Of a stretch of DNA of 15,191 bases, positions 1-10,264 are shown in pieces (the first letter of the stretch is position 1; every line of letters starts with the position of its first letter). The translations under genes were made by a program, and so were the position numbers. The DNA comes from Euperipatoides rowelli (taxonomy: Eukaryota; Onychophora; Udeonychophora; Euonychophora; Peripatopsidae), in NCBI GenBank assembly GCA_003024985.2, contig PXIH01S0028553.1, one strand, 5' to 3'. The notes under the pieces are model-generated. The model was given only the letters and a program-made list of their open reading frames with translations. It did no database searches and was not told the origin of the DNA.

Positions 1-78
<78 letters not shown>

Positions 79-94
79 TTATCTATCTATCTAT
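1..94. repeat. (ATCT)n / (GATA)n microsatellite
   Basis: A nearly perfect ATCT tetranucleotide tract runs from the window edge, with one interruption (ATTT) near 77-80, so its true left end is outside the window. On the minus strand it reads (GATA)n. It sits directly after the 3' end of LINE copy 1, separated by a short run of T and TG. It matches the GATA tract at the 5' side of the same LINE (6662-6719) in sequence and orientation. Confidence 0.97.
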
Positions 95-289
95 TTTTTG
101 TGTGTGCAGATGAATTGTGAAGGGAGAGGAATTTGGTTTAAAATATGTAATCGATAGGCGCATAGTAATTTTTATTAATCTAATATTTCTGTTCTATTCA
201 CTAAATTGTAGTATCATCCCTCTTATCAGGTACAAACACTCTTTGATCAAGGATATGGAGAGTGTTGTTTTGAAAGAATGCCACTATTC

Positions 290-3200
290 CTTCATGTGAA
301 TAAATGTCCCATTTAAATCTTAGTACAGGGTTCGATGGAAGATACTTTTCTGCATAACATTTGAGGTGTCTTGATATAACATACTCAAAGATCGATAAGA
401 ATCTGCTGCTAGAAATACTGAGACTGAATTGGCCGCACTTCTCGCAGCCAAAATAACAGTATAATAGTAAGTGACTATAAGAAAGTTTGGCAATCTATGC
501 GAATCACTTGGAAGTGGATATAATGACCAATGCAGAACACACACAACAGTTTGTCCTTTTTCTGCAGTGGAAGTAAAAGGACGGCGTTGGAATACACAAA
601 TGAAAGCATTTCCATGTTTGGTTAATGAAGGCAGATGGTGCCTTAATAGAAAACAACCTCTTTCAGGTTTCATGCAGGATTTCTTCATTTCTTAAAAATT
701 CAGGCTGGTTATTCAATGCCTTAGCAATAGTTTGGTTAGTCCATTTAGATATACCAACTATGTGATCTGATATTATGACATAAAATTGAATTGGACCTGA
801 AGGATTATCACTTTTGGGGTTATCCAAAAATCCTTCAGGAAAAGGGGGAGGGCCCAGTTATCAATGGCAGATGTTAAATTGGCATGGATAGCTTTGTGCC
901 ATCTGGTTCTCTTGGGAGGTTTGTGATATAAATCATTGATTGTTACAATGTTCATATTTTTTGATTCCATATAGGAAATGCCAATTGGATCCTCTAGCTG
1001 CAAGAGGAATCTCTATCTGACTACCGGCAGTGACAAGACTGCATTCATATCTCCGGGGAAGATGCAATTTTAGAGTTTGTCCCAAGTAAGGATGGCCGCT
1101 TGATATACTGCCGGCAAAGTTCTCAGTTGAGCCAGGTCAGGTTTTGAATTGAGAATCATGAGTCCTGTGATAACTCCTGAATACTCATCTAAGATTCTTT
1201 CTGCTAGTAACTTGGAGATTTGTTCTGGATTTTCTAGATATAGATGGGCCAACATGGCAATCCTAAGGATATCAATTCTGTGCCGACGAGCAATGGCTTC
1301 CAAACCACCGATGCACTTGTCTTCACTAATTTCCTCCGCTGAGAAGCAGTGCATTCCATTGGCCCACACTGCTCCTGACAACATGCCCGACAGCTGCCGA
1401 ATTTGATCAGCTGAAGGTTGAAGAACTTTGAATAAAAAAGGCCACCTAGGCAATACCCATTTTTTTTTGCAGCTCTCTGCGTAAAGGTAATTTGAATCAA
1501 ACTGTGTAAATTTTTTGCTATTGCCCATTTAGTCTTTAACATTCCCATTGACCACGTTTCTGGTTCTATTCTTAGTGAGGCAGAGAAAAAAATTCACAAT
1601 ATTTTCAAGGATGTGAAGGAAATCTGCAAAGGCTTCAACGTCTCAACTATGATGGCTTACCTTCTTTTATGGACCCTCAGAGCCAACATTGCTGATTTAT
1701 GTTTGTTCAAACTAGCTTCAGAATAAACTGCAATTTTTTTAAAAGTTTCTAAAATTATGAAAATAGATTCTGGGTTTCTGATAAAAAATGAACCATCATC
1801 AGCATATGCCATTGCCACAATTATTTTGTCATTATGAAGCAATAGTCCTTCTGAATGTAATACCATGATCACCATGTTTATGACAGGTTGCATGGCCAAG
1901 GCTTATAGAAACGTGGACGTTGAATCCCCTTGTCTGATTCCTCTCTTGTAGGGGAAGGGGTCTGACAGTACATTAACATTTTTAATCCTTCAGATAAAAC
2001 CGGTGTATAGTGGCCTTATCATCTGGATCATCTGGAAAGGTATGCCAATGGTTTTTAACAGATGAAAAAGGAAGGTATGGGATACTCGATCAAACGCTTT
2101 AGATTGATCGAGTGAAGGATAAAAAGAGGGCTTATCCTGAATATTGCTTAAGGAAATTACATCCCTAATAATTGCTAAGGATGTAAAGATAGAAAACCTG
2201 GTAAGCTAGTTTGTGTTTATGGAATAATTGACACCATTGCAAAAGCTAGCTTTATGGCTATGGCCTTTAGCACAATCTTGAGTTCCACTGTGAGGAGCAA
2301 TATTGGTTTCCAGTTGTCTATCTTCCACAGGTCGCCCTTTTTGGGTACCAGAGTAATGAATGATCCCAGTGGCTGTGGAGCCAGATAATTTCCCCTGGTT
2401 ACAAATACAATTAGACATGTAAGAATCATTGGACCCAGAAATGGCCAAAACTTCAGGTAAAATTCCAGTGTGATTCCATCTTGGACAGGAGCCTTCCCTA
2501 AATTCATATGACCAGCTGCCTGTAAGAGCACCTCCATTGTTATGATTCCCTGTAATTATTGTTGCAATTCTGGATTAATCCGACTCATGCCGAAGGTCAT
2601 GTTATCTGGTGGAATTTGTGATTCATTTGCTGAGGTATATAATTTTGCATAAAAGTCTGTGAGACGATCCATGACTTGAATATCATCGCTGATAATTTTT
2701 CCATCTTCTTGCTGCAGAAATAAAATCTTTGAGGGATGACTTTTAGTGAATTTGGGGTTTGCTATTACATTTGCAGTTGACTTTCCTTCACATTTTTTGG
2801 GTCACCGTCTCTCCAAAATTTATTTTTCACCTCTATAATGGTTATCTTGTGGTCATCCCACCAGGGGATGAATAGCCCAGGGTCATCAGGAGCCTCTTTG
2901 ACTTTGCAGTTAGAAATCCATTCATGTGTTCAACAAAAGGTTTTGATTCCAAAATTCCTTTTTCATTCTGCAATATGAAGGGAACATCCTGGCTGTATGG
3001 ATGTTAATCCGGGCCAGAACTAAAGATTGGTCACTATTTGTCCTCTCAATGGTATTCATGGAGTGTATATGTTGGTTCCAGATTCTCGGAACACAGATGT
3101 AGTCTATAATCTTGTTGCCCCTAGTAACTGTCCTGGGATTCATCAACACCCTGATTGAATGCAGCTAGTATGTTTTCGAGCAAGACCCTAACTGTGGTTC

Positions 3201-3771
3201 TCTTCCATTGAATTTTGATTTGCTCATTTCTCTCCATCTCCATGTAAAAATCACCAAGGACTAAAAAATTGGATCCTTGCCATTCCCCTCATAAAAATCA
3301 TTTCTCTGGCCAGTGATGTCTATAATTTCTGTAGAGCTATCTAAATCTATAAGGTTGATACTCTTGGAGTCACCCTGCTCCAACTCTGGAACTGAAACAC
3401 TCCAGACTGCTAATCTTTGCTTCCAGTATCTCAAAACCTGCCTTGTTAACATATCATCATGCAGAAGATGAACATTGTAACAAACATAAAAAGAGTCACC
3501 CATCAGAAAGGTTAACTCCTGCACAATGTCCTTAAAAGTGTCTTTAATTTTAATGCTAGAAAGCTGAATGTGTGGTTTATGCCAAAAAGCCCAACCAGCA
3601 TGCCTCAAATCAAGTGGTGAGCCCAAAATTATGCCATGCTCCATGACTATTCGGGCATCAGTTAAATTGGTCTCTTGGAGAAAACATATATCGAAGTTGT
3701 TAGTAAAAAATCCTTTTAGCGTTGGTTGCCAAACCAGCTGTGTTGAGAGTGGCTATCTTTATCAAAGACAT
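290..3771 (-). pseudogene. LINE copy 1 ORF2: AP endonuclease + reverse transcriptase, broken
   Basis: The likely start is the ATG at 3771-3769, giving MSLIKIATLNTAG, a typical APE-endonuclease opening. Endonuclease landmarks in minus-strand order are FLQETNL (about 3690-3662, catalytic Glu kept), FLVLGDFYM (about 3275-3240), IDYICV (about 3105) and NSDQSLV (about 3045-3025). RT landmarks are GKAPVQDGITLEFYLKFW (about 2500-2440), ITLVPKKGD with NWKPILLL (about 2360-2300), motif A LDQSKAFD (about 2115-2085), motif B RGIRQGD (1944-1924), motif C YADD (1806-1795) and YSEASLNKHKSAML (about 1715-1680). The C-terminal part runs to about 320, with ILAARSAAN near 430. Frames shift repeatedly (for example at 3261, 2217, 1657 and 1070), so it cannot encode a full protein. 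The usual SDH of the endonuclease is read here as SDQ. The RT catalytic aspartates survive. The stop cannot be fixed exactly. Confidence 0.88.
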
Positions 3772-3786
3772 AATTTTAGAATATTA

Positions 3787-6070
3787 TTATTTTGGTTCTA
3801 CCATTTGCTTTTTACGTTTGAGGTGACCCTCATTAGATGAGGTATCTGACACCTGGGCTATGTCTTCAAGTAATTTGTAGGCCTTTTTTCATCTAAATTA
3901 TCCATTGGGGTAGAGATCCACTCTTGTAAGTGCTGACTTGACTAGCTGTTCCATATTCGGATGAGAGAACAAGAATTGAACAGTTAATTTCCACCTTGGA
4001 AATTTTTTAGTTTTTTTTGATTTTGTGAGCCAATCATCAAGCAAATTTATTCCTTCATTGGTATCTTTTTCTACATTAACCGGCTGTTTGAAGGATACTT
4101 TCTTTTTTTTTGGATTCTCCTGTCTAGATAACCTGAACCCCATTTCAGATAGCTTTTTTTGACAAACTTTTATTTTATCATCAGTGACCAATGGTTTCGA
4201 CTGTAACTCTTGTGAAGGATGCATTGTATTTGTTTGGACATCTCCAGTATAACTAGACTGTGTTGACTCCTCCTCCATAGAAACTTCCGTGTTCAAGGAT
4301 CCTAAAGGTTCTAGGGATAAAATACTGCTGCTGGAACATTGCGTAAACTTTCTTGATTTCTTGGAGGAAATCTCTTCATCTGTATCTTCAATGACTGCAT
4401 TTGTGTTTGTTGCCAAGGGACTGACAAACTTAACTTTTGATATTTGTTTCAGTTTCATTCTACTAATGCTAGGTAATTTATTTTTAACTGAGAGAGAAAG
4501 ACTAACCATCCTATGTATTATTTTTTTTGGGGGGAAGGCGGGGAGGTAGGTCTCTTTGCCTGCTCAGTAATGGATGCCATCATGTCATTAGAAATTGTTA
4601 TTTTATCTTTGTTACAAATTGGTGGTAATCCAGCTACATTGCATTGTGTAAAAAAAGTCCTGGTTGTCCTCTGCTGAGTTTCTTTTTGTGTTGTATTAGG
4701 CTGCTGAAGTAATAGATGTGAGTTCAACTTGTGATGCAAATCTGTTTTCTCCTTTGGAAGGATTCTGCAGATCCTCTGTGATGGCGGGGATTTCTGGCCA
4801 CATCATTAAATTGTCACAATTCCTTTGTGTGTGCTTTAGAAACATTTAGGCCCTTGTGCAGTCAATTCTAACGCATAACTTATACCAAGAAAGGAAATTG
4901 TTATTGAATTAGGGATAATAGTTTCCTTGGTCTTTTTGACTAAATAAATCACTCTTCTGTAACTATAAGCTCCTTTGAAAATCTGGTTTTGAACTGAGGC
5001 CGGAATCTTTCTTAAAACGGGGTATAACAATGATCCGAAGGGCTCTCAGGCACTAATTATAAATGAATCTGAGACAAAAGGAGAACTGAACTTAAAATGA
5101 GTCTGCTTGCCAGTTGTTGAAAAAAGGACATGTTCAGCCATTTCACCCTTATCCAAATACCCTTATGAACTAAATTTTCATCCATGTCTGCGGATTTGAA
5201 AAAAATGAGGTCATAATCCTGATCCTTGGGGTCTCATCCAATGAAGGTAATTGGGCTTTTGCCTGTTACCTCTGAGGTGGCCCAGGCATATGATTCCAAG
5301 GAGACTCTATTAATTCTTTCTACTACTATACCACATTCTGGAGCTGAACCCGTAGTGGAAGCCATAACATTTGGAGGCATTAGTATTTTTGAATATGTGG
5401 TCATTTTTTTTATCTTCTCCTGAAGTACACATCTGGTTGGTATACTGTATGGATTCATATTAGTTTTGGGAATTTCCCTGCCACACCTGTGGGCACAGGG
5501 TTGTAAACCATTCTTTCGGACCATTAGGAGACGCAAATAACTGAAAAGTATCTATTGTTGAATATAACATTTTTTCTTGTCTGCTTGCTGTTGGGGTATA
5601 GATACATTTTATTTAGGATTATTCTCTGAGGATTCTTGTGAAACAGACTTTGAATATCTTTAAAAACGGCCAAGTTATTCAACTCTGAACTTTGAAGGAA
5701 AGTTTCTGGATTAGATGAATTGCTTACGGTCAATAATTTTTTCTTCACTTGGAGAATGCTCCTGCAAGGGAGAAACCACAGTTTATTCCAAGCTGAGCAA
5801 CCTAGTAGAGGCCTTCTGGTCCAAAGGATCATCTGGCCCATGCCGGATAACCTCCATTGCCATATTGGAAGTGCATACAGTATGTGATGGTTCTACCATT
5901 ACCGACCCATCTGGGGCCAGAAAACTGATATTGGTCACACTGGATTCCTTTCCCTGTTCAGGACTCTTTACTTCCAAGGTGGATGACTCAATTCCCAGAG
6001 AATTCTGGGATGGTGTGTTATTTCCTTTTAGGTCTGATGGGGCATTGTCGTCTGACTCCATGTGTCCCAT
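3787..6070 (-). pseudogene. LINE copy 1 ORF1, broken
   Basis: ORF1 is rebuilt by eye from minus-strand pieces at 6070-5783, 5841-5524, 5536-5234, 5030-4836, 4739-4518 and 4509-3898. It then reads in frame through two stops to a TAA at 3787-3789, 15 bases before ORF2. The chosen start is MGHMESDD at 6070. It is supported because copy 2 carries related sequence in the same order: DGNIDVKPS against DGSVMVEPS, RSILQ in both, and SYAW/TYAW. The middle part (about 5390-5130) holds the most conserved block, ending near KGIWIRVKWL. The C-terminal third is charged, rich in Lys, Ser and Glu, and ends in a basic tail. ORF1 proteins of this group usually bind RNA. I see no clear zinc knuckle or named domain, so the role is inferred from position only. 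Confidence 0.75.
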
Positions 6071-6640
6071 TTACGTTATTAATAGCAGCTTTTTTTTAAA
6101 TTTACATGCCTAATTTTATCCTTACCCTGAATCCTAATTCCTACTATGTATTAAACTTACTATGCCCCCAACCCTATGATGATGAAGGGATGAAATAATA
6201 TTTTTTTGATCGATTTAGATAATTTAGAGTTATTTCCGGCCATTTGTCTTATATGACTGAAATAGATGCGCAGATGTTAAAAACGAATTAAAATGGGACA
6301 AGTTAACATCCGCTTTCATCAGCTTTTAGGTACTCCTGTGCTTTAAGGTTTAACCAAAGTCCTTGGACTTATAAAACATGCCTGTTTTATTATAAAGCAA
6401 TCATTTATGGCCCAGTACAGACCACCTCCAAACAGTAAGCTTGTCTTATACAGGCTAAAAACAGAAAGTATGGCAGAACGTTTTTGCAAAAGTTGGATGT
6501 CAGGCTATAATAGAAGTTTATCCAAGGCCCCCAAATAGGAAAGTTGAATGGAAGTCCCAGGCCTATGTCCAAAAACTGGTTGGAATTGATAATGTTTGAA
6601 GTTTGTAAAAATGCTTACCTGCAATAGCATAAGCTTAAGA
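6071..6640 (-). other. probable 5' untranslated region of LINE copy 1
   Basis: No convincing coding potential is seen on either strand between the ORF1 start and the hairpin/GATA junction. Its position and length suit a LINE 5' UTR with an internal promoter. Copy 2 has no recognisable counterpart beyond its ORF1 start, so part of this stretch could instead be older flanking DNA. The boundary is inferred. Confidence 0.45.
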
Positions 6641-6668
6641 GATAGTTGCTCCTTGAAGGCAACTATCT
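6640..6668. repeat. 10-bp inverted repeat (hairpin) at the LINE copy 1 / GATA junction
   Basis: AGATAGTTGC at 6640-6649 and GCAACTATCT at 6659-6668 are perfect reverse complements around a 9-base loop (TCCTTGAAG). The right arm runs into the ATCT tract. The hairpin marks the probable 5' end of copy 1. Whether it is part of the element or was made by end joining or snap-back synthesis at insertion cannot be told. Confidence 0.85.
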
Positions 6669-6719
6669 ATCTATCTACCTACCTATCTATCTGTCTGTTC
6701 ATCTATCTATCTATCTGTC
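6662..6719. repeat. imperfect (ATCT)n / (GATA)n microsatellite between the two LINE copies
   Basis: A tetranucleotide tract of ATCT units with ACCT, GTCT and GTTC variants. It is shorter and less pure than the tract at 1-94 but in the same orientation. It separates the 5' end of LINE copy 1 from the broken 3' end of LINE copy 2, whose last alignable base is near 6735. Confidence 0.93.
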
Positions 6720-6734
6720 AGTTATTTTTTTTTA

Positions 6735-7129
6735 TGAATTTGAAACCAAGACTACAATATTCTAGTCTCTCAAATTTTTAATGCATCTATTTTATCTTTG
6801 TCCTTTTCAGGTAGACTAGATGCAAATTGTATTGCACCCTCAATCTACCTTCTAATTAAAATATTATATTACAGCACCACATCTTGTAGAACATTTTTCA
6901 CATGAAAATTTAAGGCCATATCCTTTTTAATCATCCAAAAGAACAAACCTACATGACTTTTTTTTTTAAGGAATCCTAGTATGATCCTAATCAACAAATC
7001 ATATCTGATCATCTTTAAATTGACTCTTGGATGACACAGAAGGATAAATTATTAATGTTCCAAAAATTATCCAGTCAGTAATTTTTCTTCTCAGTAGCTA
7101 ATCAATGTCGCAATAAATTTTATGTCCAT
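6735..7129 (-). pseudogene. LINE copy 2 ORF2: N-terminal endonuclease fragment, broken
   Basis: The ATG at 7129-7127 opens MDIKFIATL, matching MSLIKIATL of copy 1. Further on, CVIQES (about 7043-7025) matches CFLQET with the catalytic Glu kept. HVGLFFW (about 6955) matches HAGWAFW, and a VKNVLQDVV stretch matches IKDTFKDIV. The last match is AGTCTTG-GTTTCAAATTCATA on the minus strand (to about 6735) against AGTCTGGAGTGTTTCAGTTCCAGA of copy 1. Several stops and frame changes interrupt it. The remainder of the endonuclease and all of the RT are absent from the window on this side. Confidence 0.72.
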
Positions 7130-7154
7130 TGTGGAATAATTTTAAGCACTTGTC

Positions 7155-9382
7155 TCATCTTGTTTTTTTTTTATGTATGCTGACATTCCACTTATCATCA
7201 TTGAATTGTTTGATAATACACAAAATTTCTTTACTTTTCTTATATTTTGCTAAGCTAGACTTATAAAGGTTTGTCACAGTTAAAACTGATCAGATTTTTT
7301 TTTCCAGATTTGAATGGGATACCAGATAGTGGGAGATCCTAACTTTCTCCTTGAAAATGTTTTTAGCCTTCTAGACCTACTACACAAGTTCTCTAGCCCC
7401 TCCTTTCCTTCATTAGTTTTCTTTTTCCAAGTAAATTGTTTGCGCCATTCTTTATTTTCATGTTCAGTACCTCCAACAGTTTTTTTCCAATAAGATGCAA
7501 ATATTTACTTTTCGTTGGTTTCTGAATAGTTGAGGTCTTCATTATCATCCTCCTGACTATCCATTGTGTGTTCCATTGGTTATTTCTCTGGGTGATACTG
7601 TATACAGTTGAAAAGAAACCTTCAGAGATTAAAAGGGCATTGTTGTTTTTAGAGAGTATCTCTGACTGCTGACTAAATAATTTATTTTCTCTTCTTTTTT
7701 TAATATCTGTGTCTTGGTAGAACTGTTTTTACTAGCATAGGACACATATGATAGATACTGTTGGAACATCTTTCTCCAATAAGTTATCTAAAGATAGATG
7801 GAACTATTTTCTTCTGTTTTGTTAATTCACTTCCTACTCTTTATCTGAGGGTTTACTTTAATACTTCCTGTCATCCCTTTTCTTTGCAAGTTTTCCTAGT
7901 TTCGCCAAAATCTTAGATAAAATTCTACAATCATCCTTCTTTTGTAATGGAGGTAGTAGTGGTAGTTTTAACAAATTGCATTGTGTCAAATATGACCAGC
8001 CTCCTGTTGAGGAGGATTGAGGTGGAGATTTAGTCTCATCTCTATGTTTGTCCATTATTTTTGTTTTTAAGCTGTTGAACTCCACTGATTTATTGGATGC
8101 ATGCTTGTTCTAATTGCCTATTTAAAACTGTTATTACATAGTTGATTCATTACACTCTTGCAATTATTTGTCTTTCTTGTTTGCCTTCTGGAGTTTTAAT
8201 TTGCAGTGTTTGTCAATGTGATATCAAGCACCACTGTAAAACATCTCACTCCATGCATTGAAACCTCTAGAATCTAGATCATAAATTGTTCCCAAGAACA
8301 AAACCTGTAATGTTTTTCTTTTTTTTGAATTTCCCTTTCTTGCAGTTCTTGATTAGGAATAACTCAAGTCTAAAACTAAAGGCTTTCATTCTGACAAACA
8401 CTGGTAGTTTTTTCTCAAAGTGGGGTAAACCATGGAATGAAAGACTGTACAAGCTTCAGTAATTAAAGTCTGGTATGAAGACCATAACCCCATTTACAGT
8501 AAGTCTTACAACTGGCTTTTAGAAAAAACAAAACAATTAGCCATTTGTTTTTCATCCAGACACCTTGGTTAACAAGAAGATCTGCCATTTCAAATGTTTT
8601 GACAAAAATCAAACCATAAGAATCACCTCTAGGATCATTGTCTCTAAATGAAATTGATGCCTTTCCAATGATATCAGAGAATTCCCAGGCATAAGTATCA
8701 AGTTGCCATCCTTCTATCCTTGCTAACAATACACCACAATCAGGGGCTGTAGTTTAACTTACTGTTTTAGCATTTTATGGAGCTAGAATATTTGCATATG
8801 TGTTTTGCTTTTTTTCAAATTCTCCAATATTTTTATAAATCTTCTTATCAGAACTACTAAAGTCTTTTACTTTTGTCTCCATATGCAAGGGTGGGATTTC
8901 CTTCCTCCAGTCAATCACTTGACAGCAAAATTTAAGACATTACTGGAATTGATGTTCATTTCTTCATTTAAAAAGTTGTGCAACTTTTTTTTAGTCCTTC
9001 CTAGCCCTTCTAAACGTATTTTATCTTCTGCAGGATCAAAAACTGAAGATTTTGGTAAAATCTGATTTTAGATACCTAAATTCTGGCCAAAGTTATTAAC
9101 ATTGTAAAATTATACACCTCTTAATCTCACTTTGCTGAGTGAGTCTGCAAACTGTAACTGCTTTGTAGAATGCTCCTGAAAGAGGAGAACAACATTACCC
9201 TTGTAGTGCAGCAGTGTAGTGTTTATCAACACTATATAAGGTGTTGAGGGTCTGCTGGAAGGGCTTAGACTTCCCAGTAGGGATAAGACATTGAAGGCTT
9301 AACATCAATGTTACCATCAATGTAGTTAACCTTCTCTGTGAACGATATTGTTTTCAACTAAGATGCCGTTTAACACATCCAT
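7155..9382 (-). pseudogene. LINE copy 2 ORF1, broken
   Basis: This is the ORF1 relic of the second LINE. The possible start at 9382 (MDVLNGIL) is weak. The best preserved segments are 8729-8463 (LARIEGWQLDTYAWEFSD and following, ending NQGVWMKNKWL) and 8085-7858 (STGGWSYLTQCNLLKLP...). Both have clear counterparts in copy 1. Two in-frame stops precede the DTYAW block. The C-terminal end reads LYKSSLAKYKKSKEIL and ends in a Lys-rich tail with a TGA at 7157-7155, just as copy 1 ends in a KRKKQ tail. The gap to ORF2 is 25 bases, against 15 in copy 1. Function can be named only as LINE ORF1, probably RNA binding by family position. Confidence 0.72.
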
Positions 9383-9457
9383 ACTCTGTAGACTGAATTG
9401 ATTGCTGAAGAGAGTTAGCAACTTTATTATATCCGTATTTTCATAAGAGAATTGACT

Positions 9458-10066
9458 CAGAGAATCGAACCGGAACTGAACAAAAACCGAAAACGAAAAA
9501 AAAAAAAAAATTTTAAGCTAAATTGGAACAGAAACCAAACCGAAATAATTAAAAATTCAGAAAACGTAACCGTAACCAGAACAAAATATTTTTAAAAATT
9601 TTTTCAGTTCATATTTCGTTATTTTTTGGTTTGCAAAAAAAAAAATGATTAAATTGAATAAAGATTTCTAAATTCATAAATTTTATAGATTTATATATAA
9701 TGTACCGGTATTATAAATTTTTATTTTTACTTTAACTTTTAAAAAGGATGTTAGATTTTGTTTATTAATTTTTTTTGTATGTACCGGTATGTTTGAACTT
9801 TATATGATTTTAAATTTTTTAATTAAAAAGAATTATTTAATAAGTTTTGTTTATTTAATATTCTTTCTTTCATTAATTGTTATAAAAGAACAGAAAAAAA
9901 CCTGGAACCAGAACGATAACTTTTATATCAAAACCTGAACGAAATCGGAATGAAAAATATGACAGAACGAAACCAGAATGATAATTTTTGTACCAAAACC
10001 GGAACGAAAAATATGAGAGAACGAAACCGTAAATTGGAACGAAATAAATTTTGGTTCGACTCTCTG
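9458..10066. mobile_element. non-autonomous DNA transposon (hAT-like MITE), about 609 bp
   Basis: The left end CAGAGAATCGAACCGGAA (9458-9475) and the reverse complement of the right end, CAGAGAGTCGAACCAAAA (10049-10066), match at 15 of 18 positions. Ends beginning CAGAG suit the hAT superfamily. The interior is A/T-rich and made of repeated GGAACGAAA-like motifs, with no coding content. The flanks do not give a clean 8-bp duplication; a shifted AATTGAC/TTTTGAC is the closest, so superfamily assignment is tentative. A 67-codon open frame across it (10076-9873, minus) is only the translation of its tandem repeats. Confidence 0.65.
9908..10028. repeat. two tandem copies of a roughly 57-65 bp unit
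   Basis: The first unit starts at CCAGAACGATAA (9908) and the second at CCAGAATGATAA (9973). Both continue through ACC-GAACGAAA and GAAAAATATGA-AGAACGAAA. The first unit has about 9 extra bases. They lie inside the right half of the 9458-10066 element. Similar GAAC/GAAA-rich sequence occurs at the left end (9470-9600), making the whole element low in complexity. Confidence 0.8.
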
Positions 10067-10118
10067 ATTTTGACATATTATTAACACACTTTAACTTAAT
10101 GCATGAGTGTCAGTTTTA

Positions 10119-10126
10119 GTTAGAGC
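10119..10126. repeat. target-site duplication, left copy (GTTAGAGC)
   Basis: GTTAGAGC directly precedes the left end of the 10127-11961 element and matches GTTAGAGT at 11962-11969 in 7 of 8 bases. An 8-bp duplication is the standard length for hAT insertions. Confidence 0.8.
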
Positions 10127-10264
10127 CGGAGATGGGTATTAACGGGCGAGAAAACATTAAAGTTAAGTTAAAAAGTTAAAAAAAAATGATTAATTAAATA
10201 TTGTTAACTCATTAACATTTTATTTCCTAAATGTTTAACGCGTTTTACACGTTAAAAAAATCCA

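Larger units (their letters stand above)
98..6640 (-). mobile_element. LINE copy 1: nearly full-length, degenerate Tx1/L1-type non-LTR retrotransposon
   Basis: This is a two-ORF non-LTR retrotransposon read on the minus strand. In element order it has a 5' region (about 6640-6071), ORF1 (6070-3787), a 15-base gap, and ORF2 (3771 to about 290) with an endonuclease followed by a reverse transcriptase. The 3' tail ends at the GATA tract. The RT motifs and the phrase 'ITLVPKKGD...NWKP' suit the L1/Tx1 group; the Tx1 assignment is inference from recalled family style, not from a search. Many frameshifts and stops show it is dead. The 5' limit is set by the hairpin and GATA tract and is uncertain. 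No poly(A) tail or AATAAA signal is evident at the 3' end. GATA tracts flank both ends. Confidence 0.85.
6735..9440 (-). mobile_element. LINE copy 2: same family as copy 1, older and 3'-truncated in this window
   Basis: Conceptual translation of the minus strand aligns with copy 1 in the same order: RSILQ (about 9170), an ANILAP/SKILMPP block (about 8780), DTYAW (about 8700), FTQCN/LTQCN (about 7985), KKTNEG against KDTNEG (about 7425), SHSNL/SHPNM (about 7305), the ORF1 stop (7155) and the ORF2 opening (7129). The alignment ends near 6735, about 16 bases from the GATA tract, inside the endonuclease. Stops and frameshifts are denser than in copy 1, so it looks older. The 5' limit is soft: homology is weak beyond about 9330, and a hAT-like element begins at 9458. 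Confidence 0.8.

Noticed and set aside
117-299. 60-codon plus-strand open frame
   Set aside because: It lies in the 3' region of LINE copy 1 on the opposite strand, and the peptide has no recognisable motif. Probably chance.
471-1406. Plus-strand open frames at 471-695 and 1149-1406
   Set aside because: Antisense to the ORF2 C-terminal part of LINE copy 1, whose coding sense is minus.
5715-6113. 132-codon plus-strand open frame
   Set aside because: Antisense shadow of LINE ORF1. The minus-strand reading has homology with copy 2, the plus-strand reading has none.
6596-6781. Plus-strand open frame with YLSTYLSICLF-type repeats
   Set aside because: It is the translation of the ATCT microsatellite.
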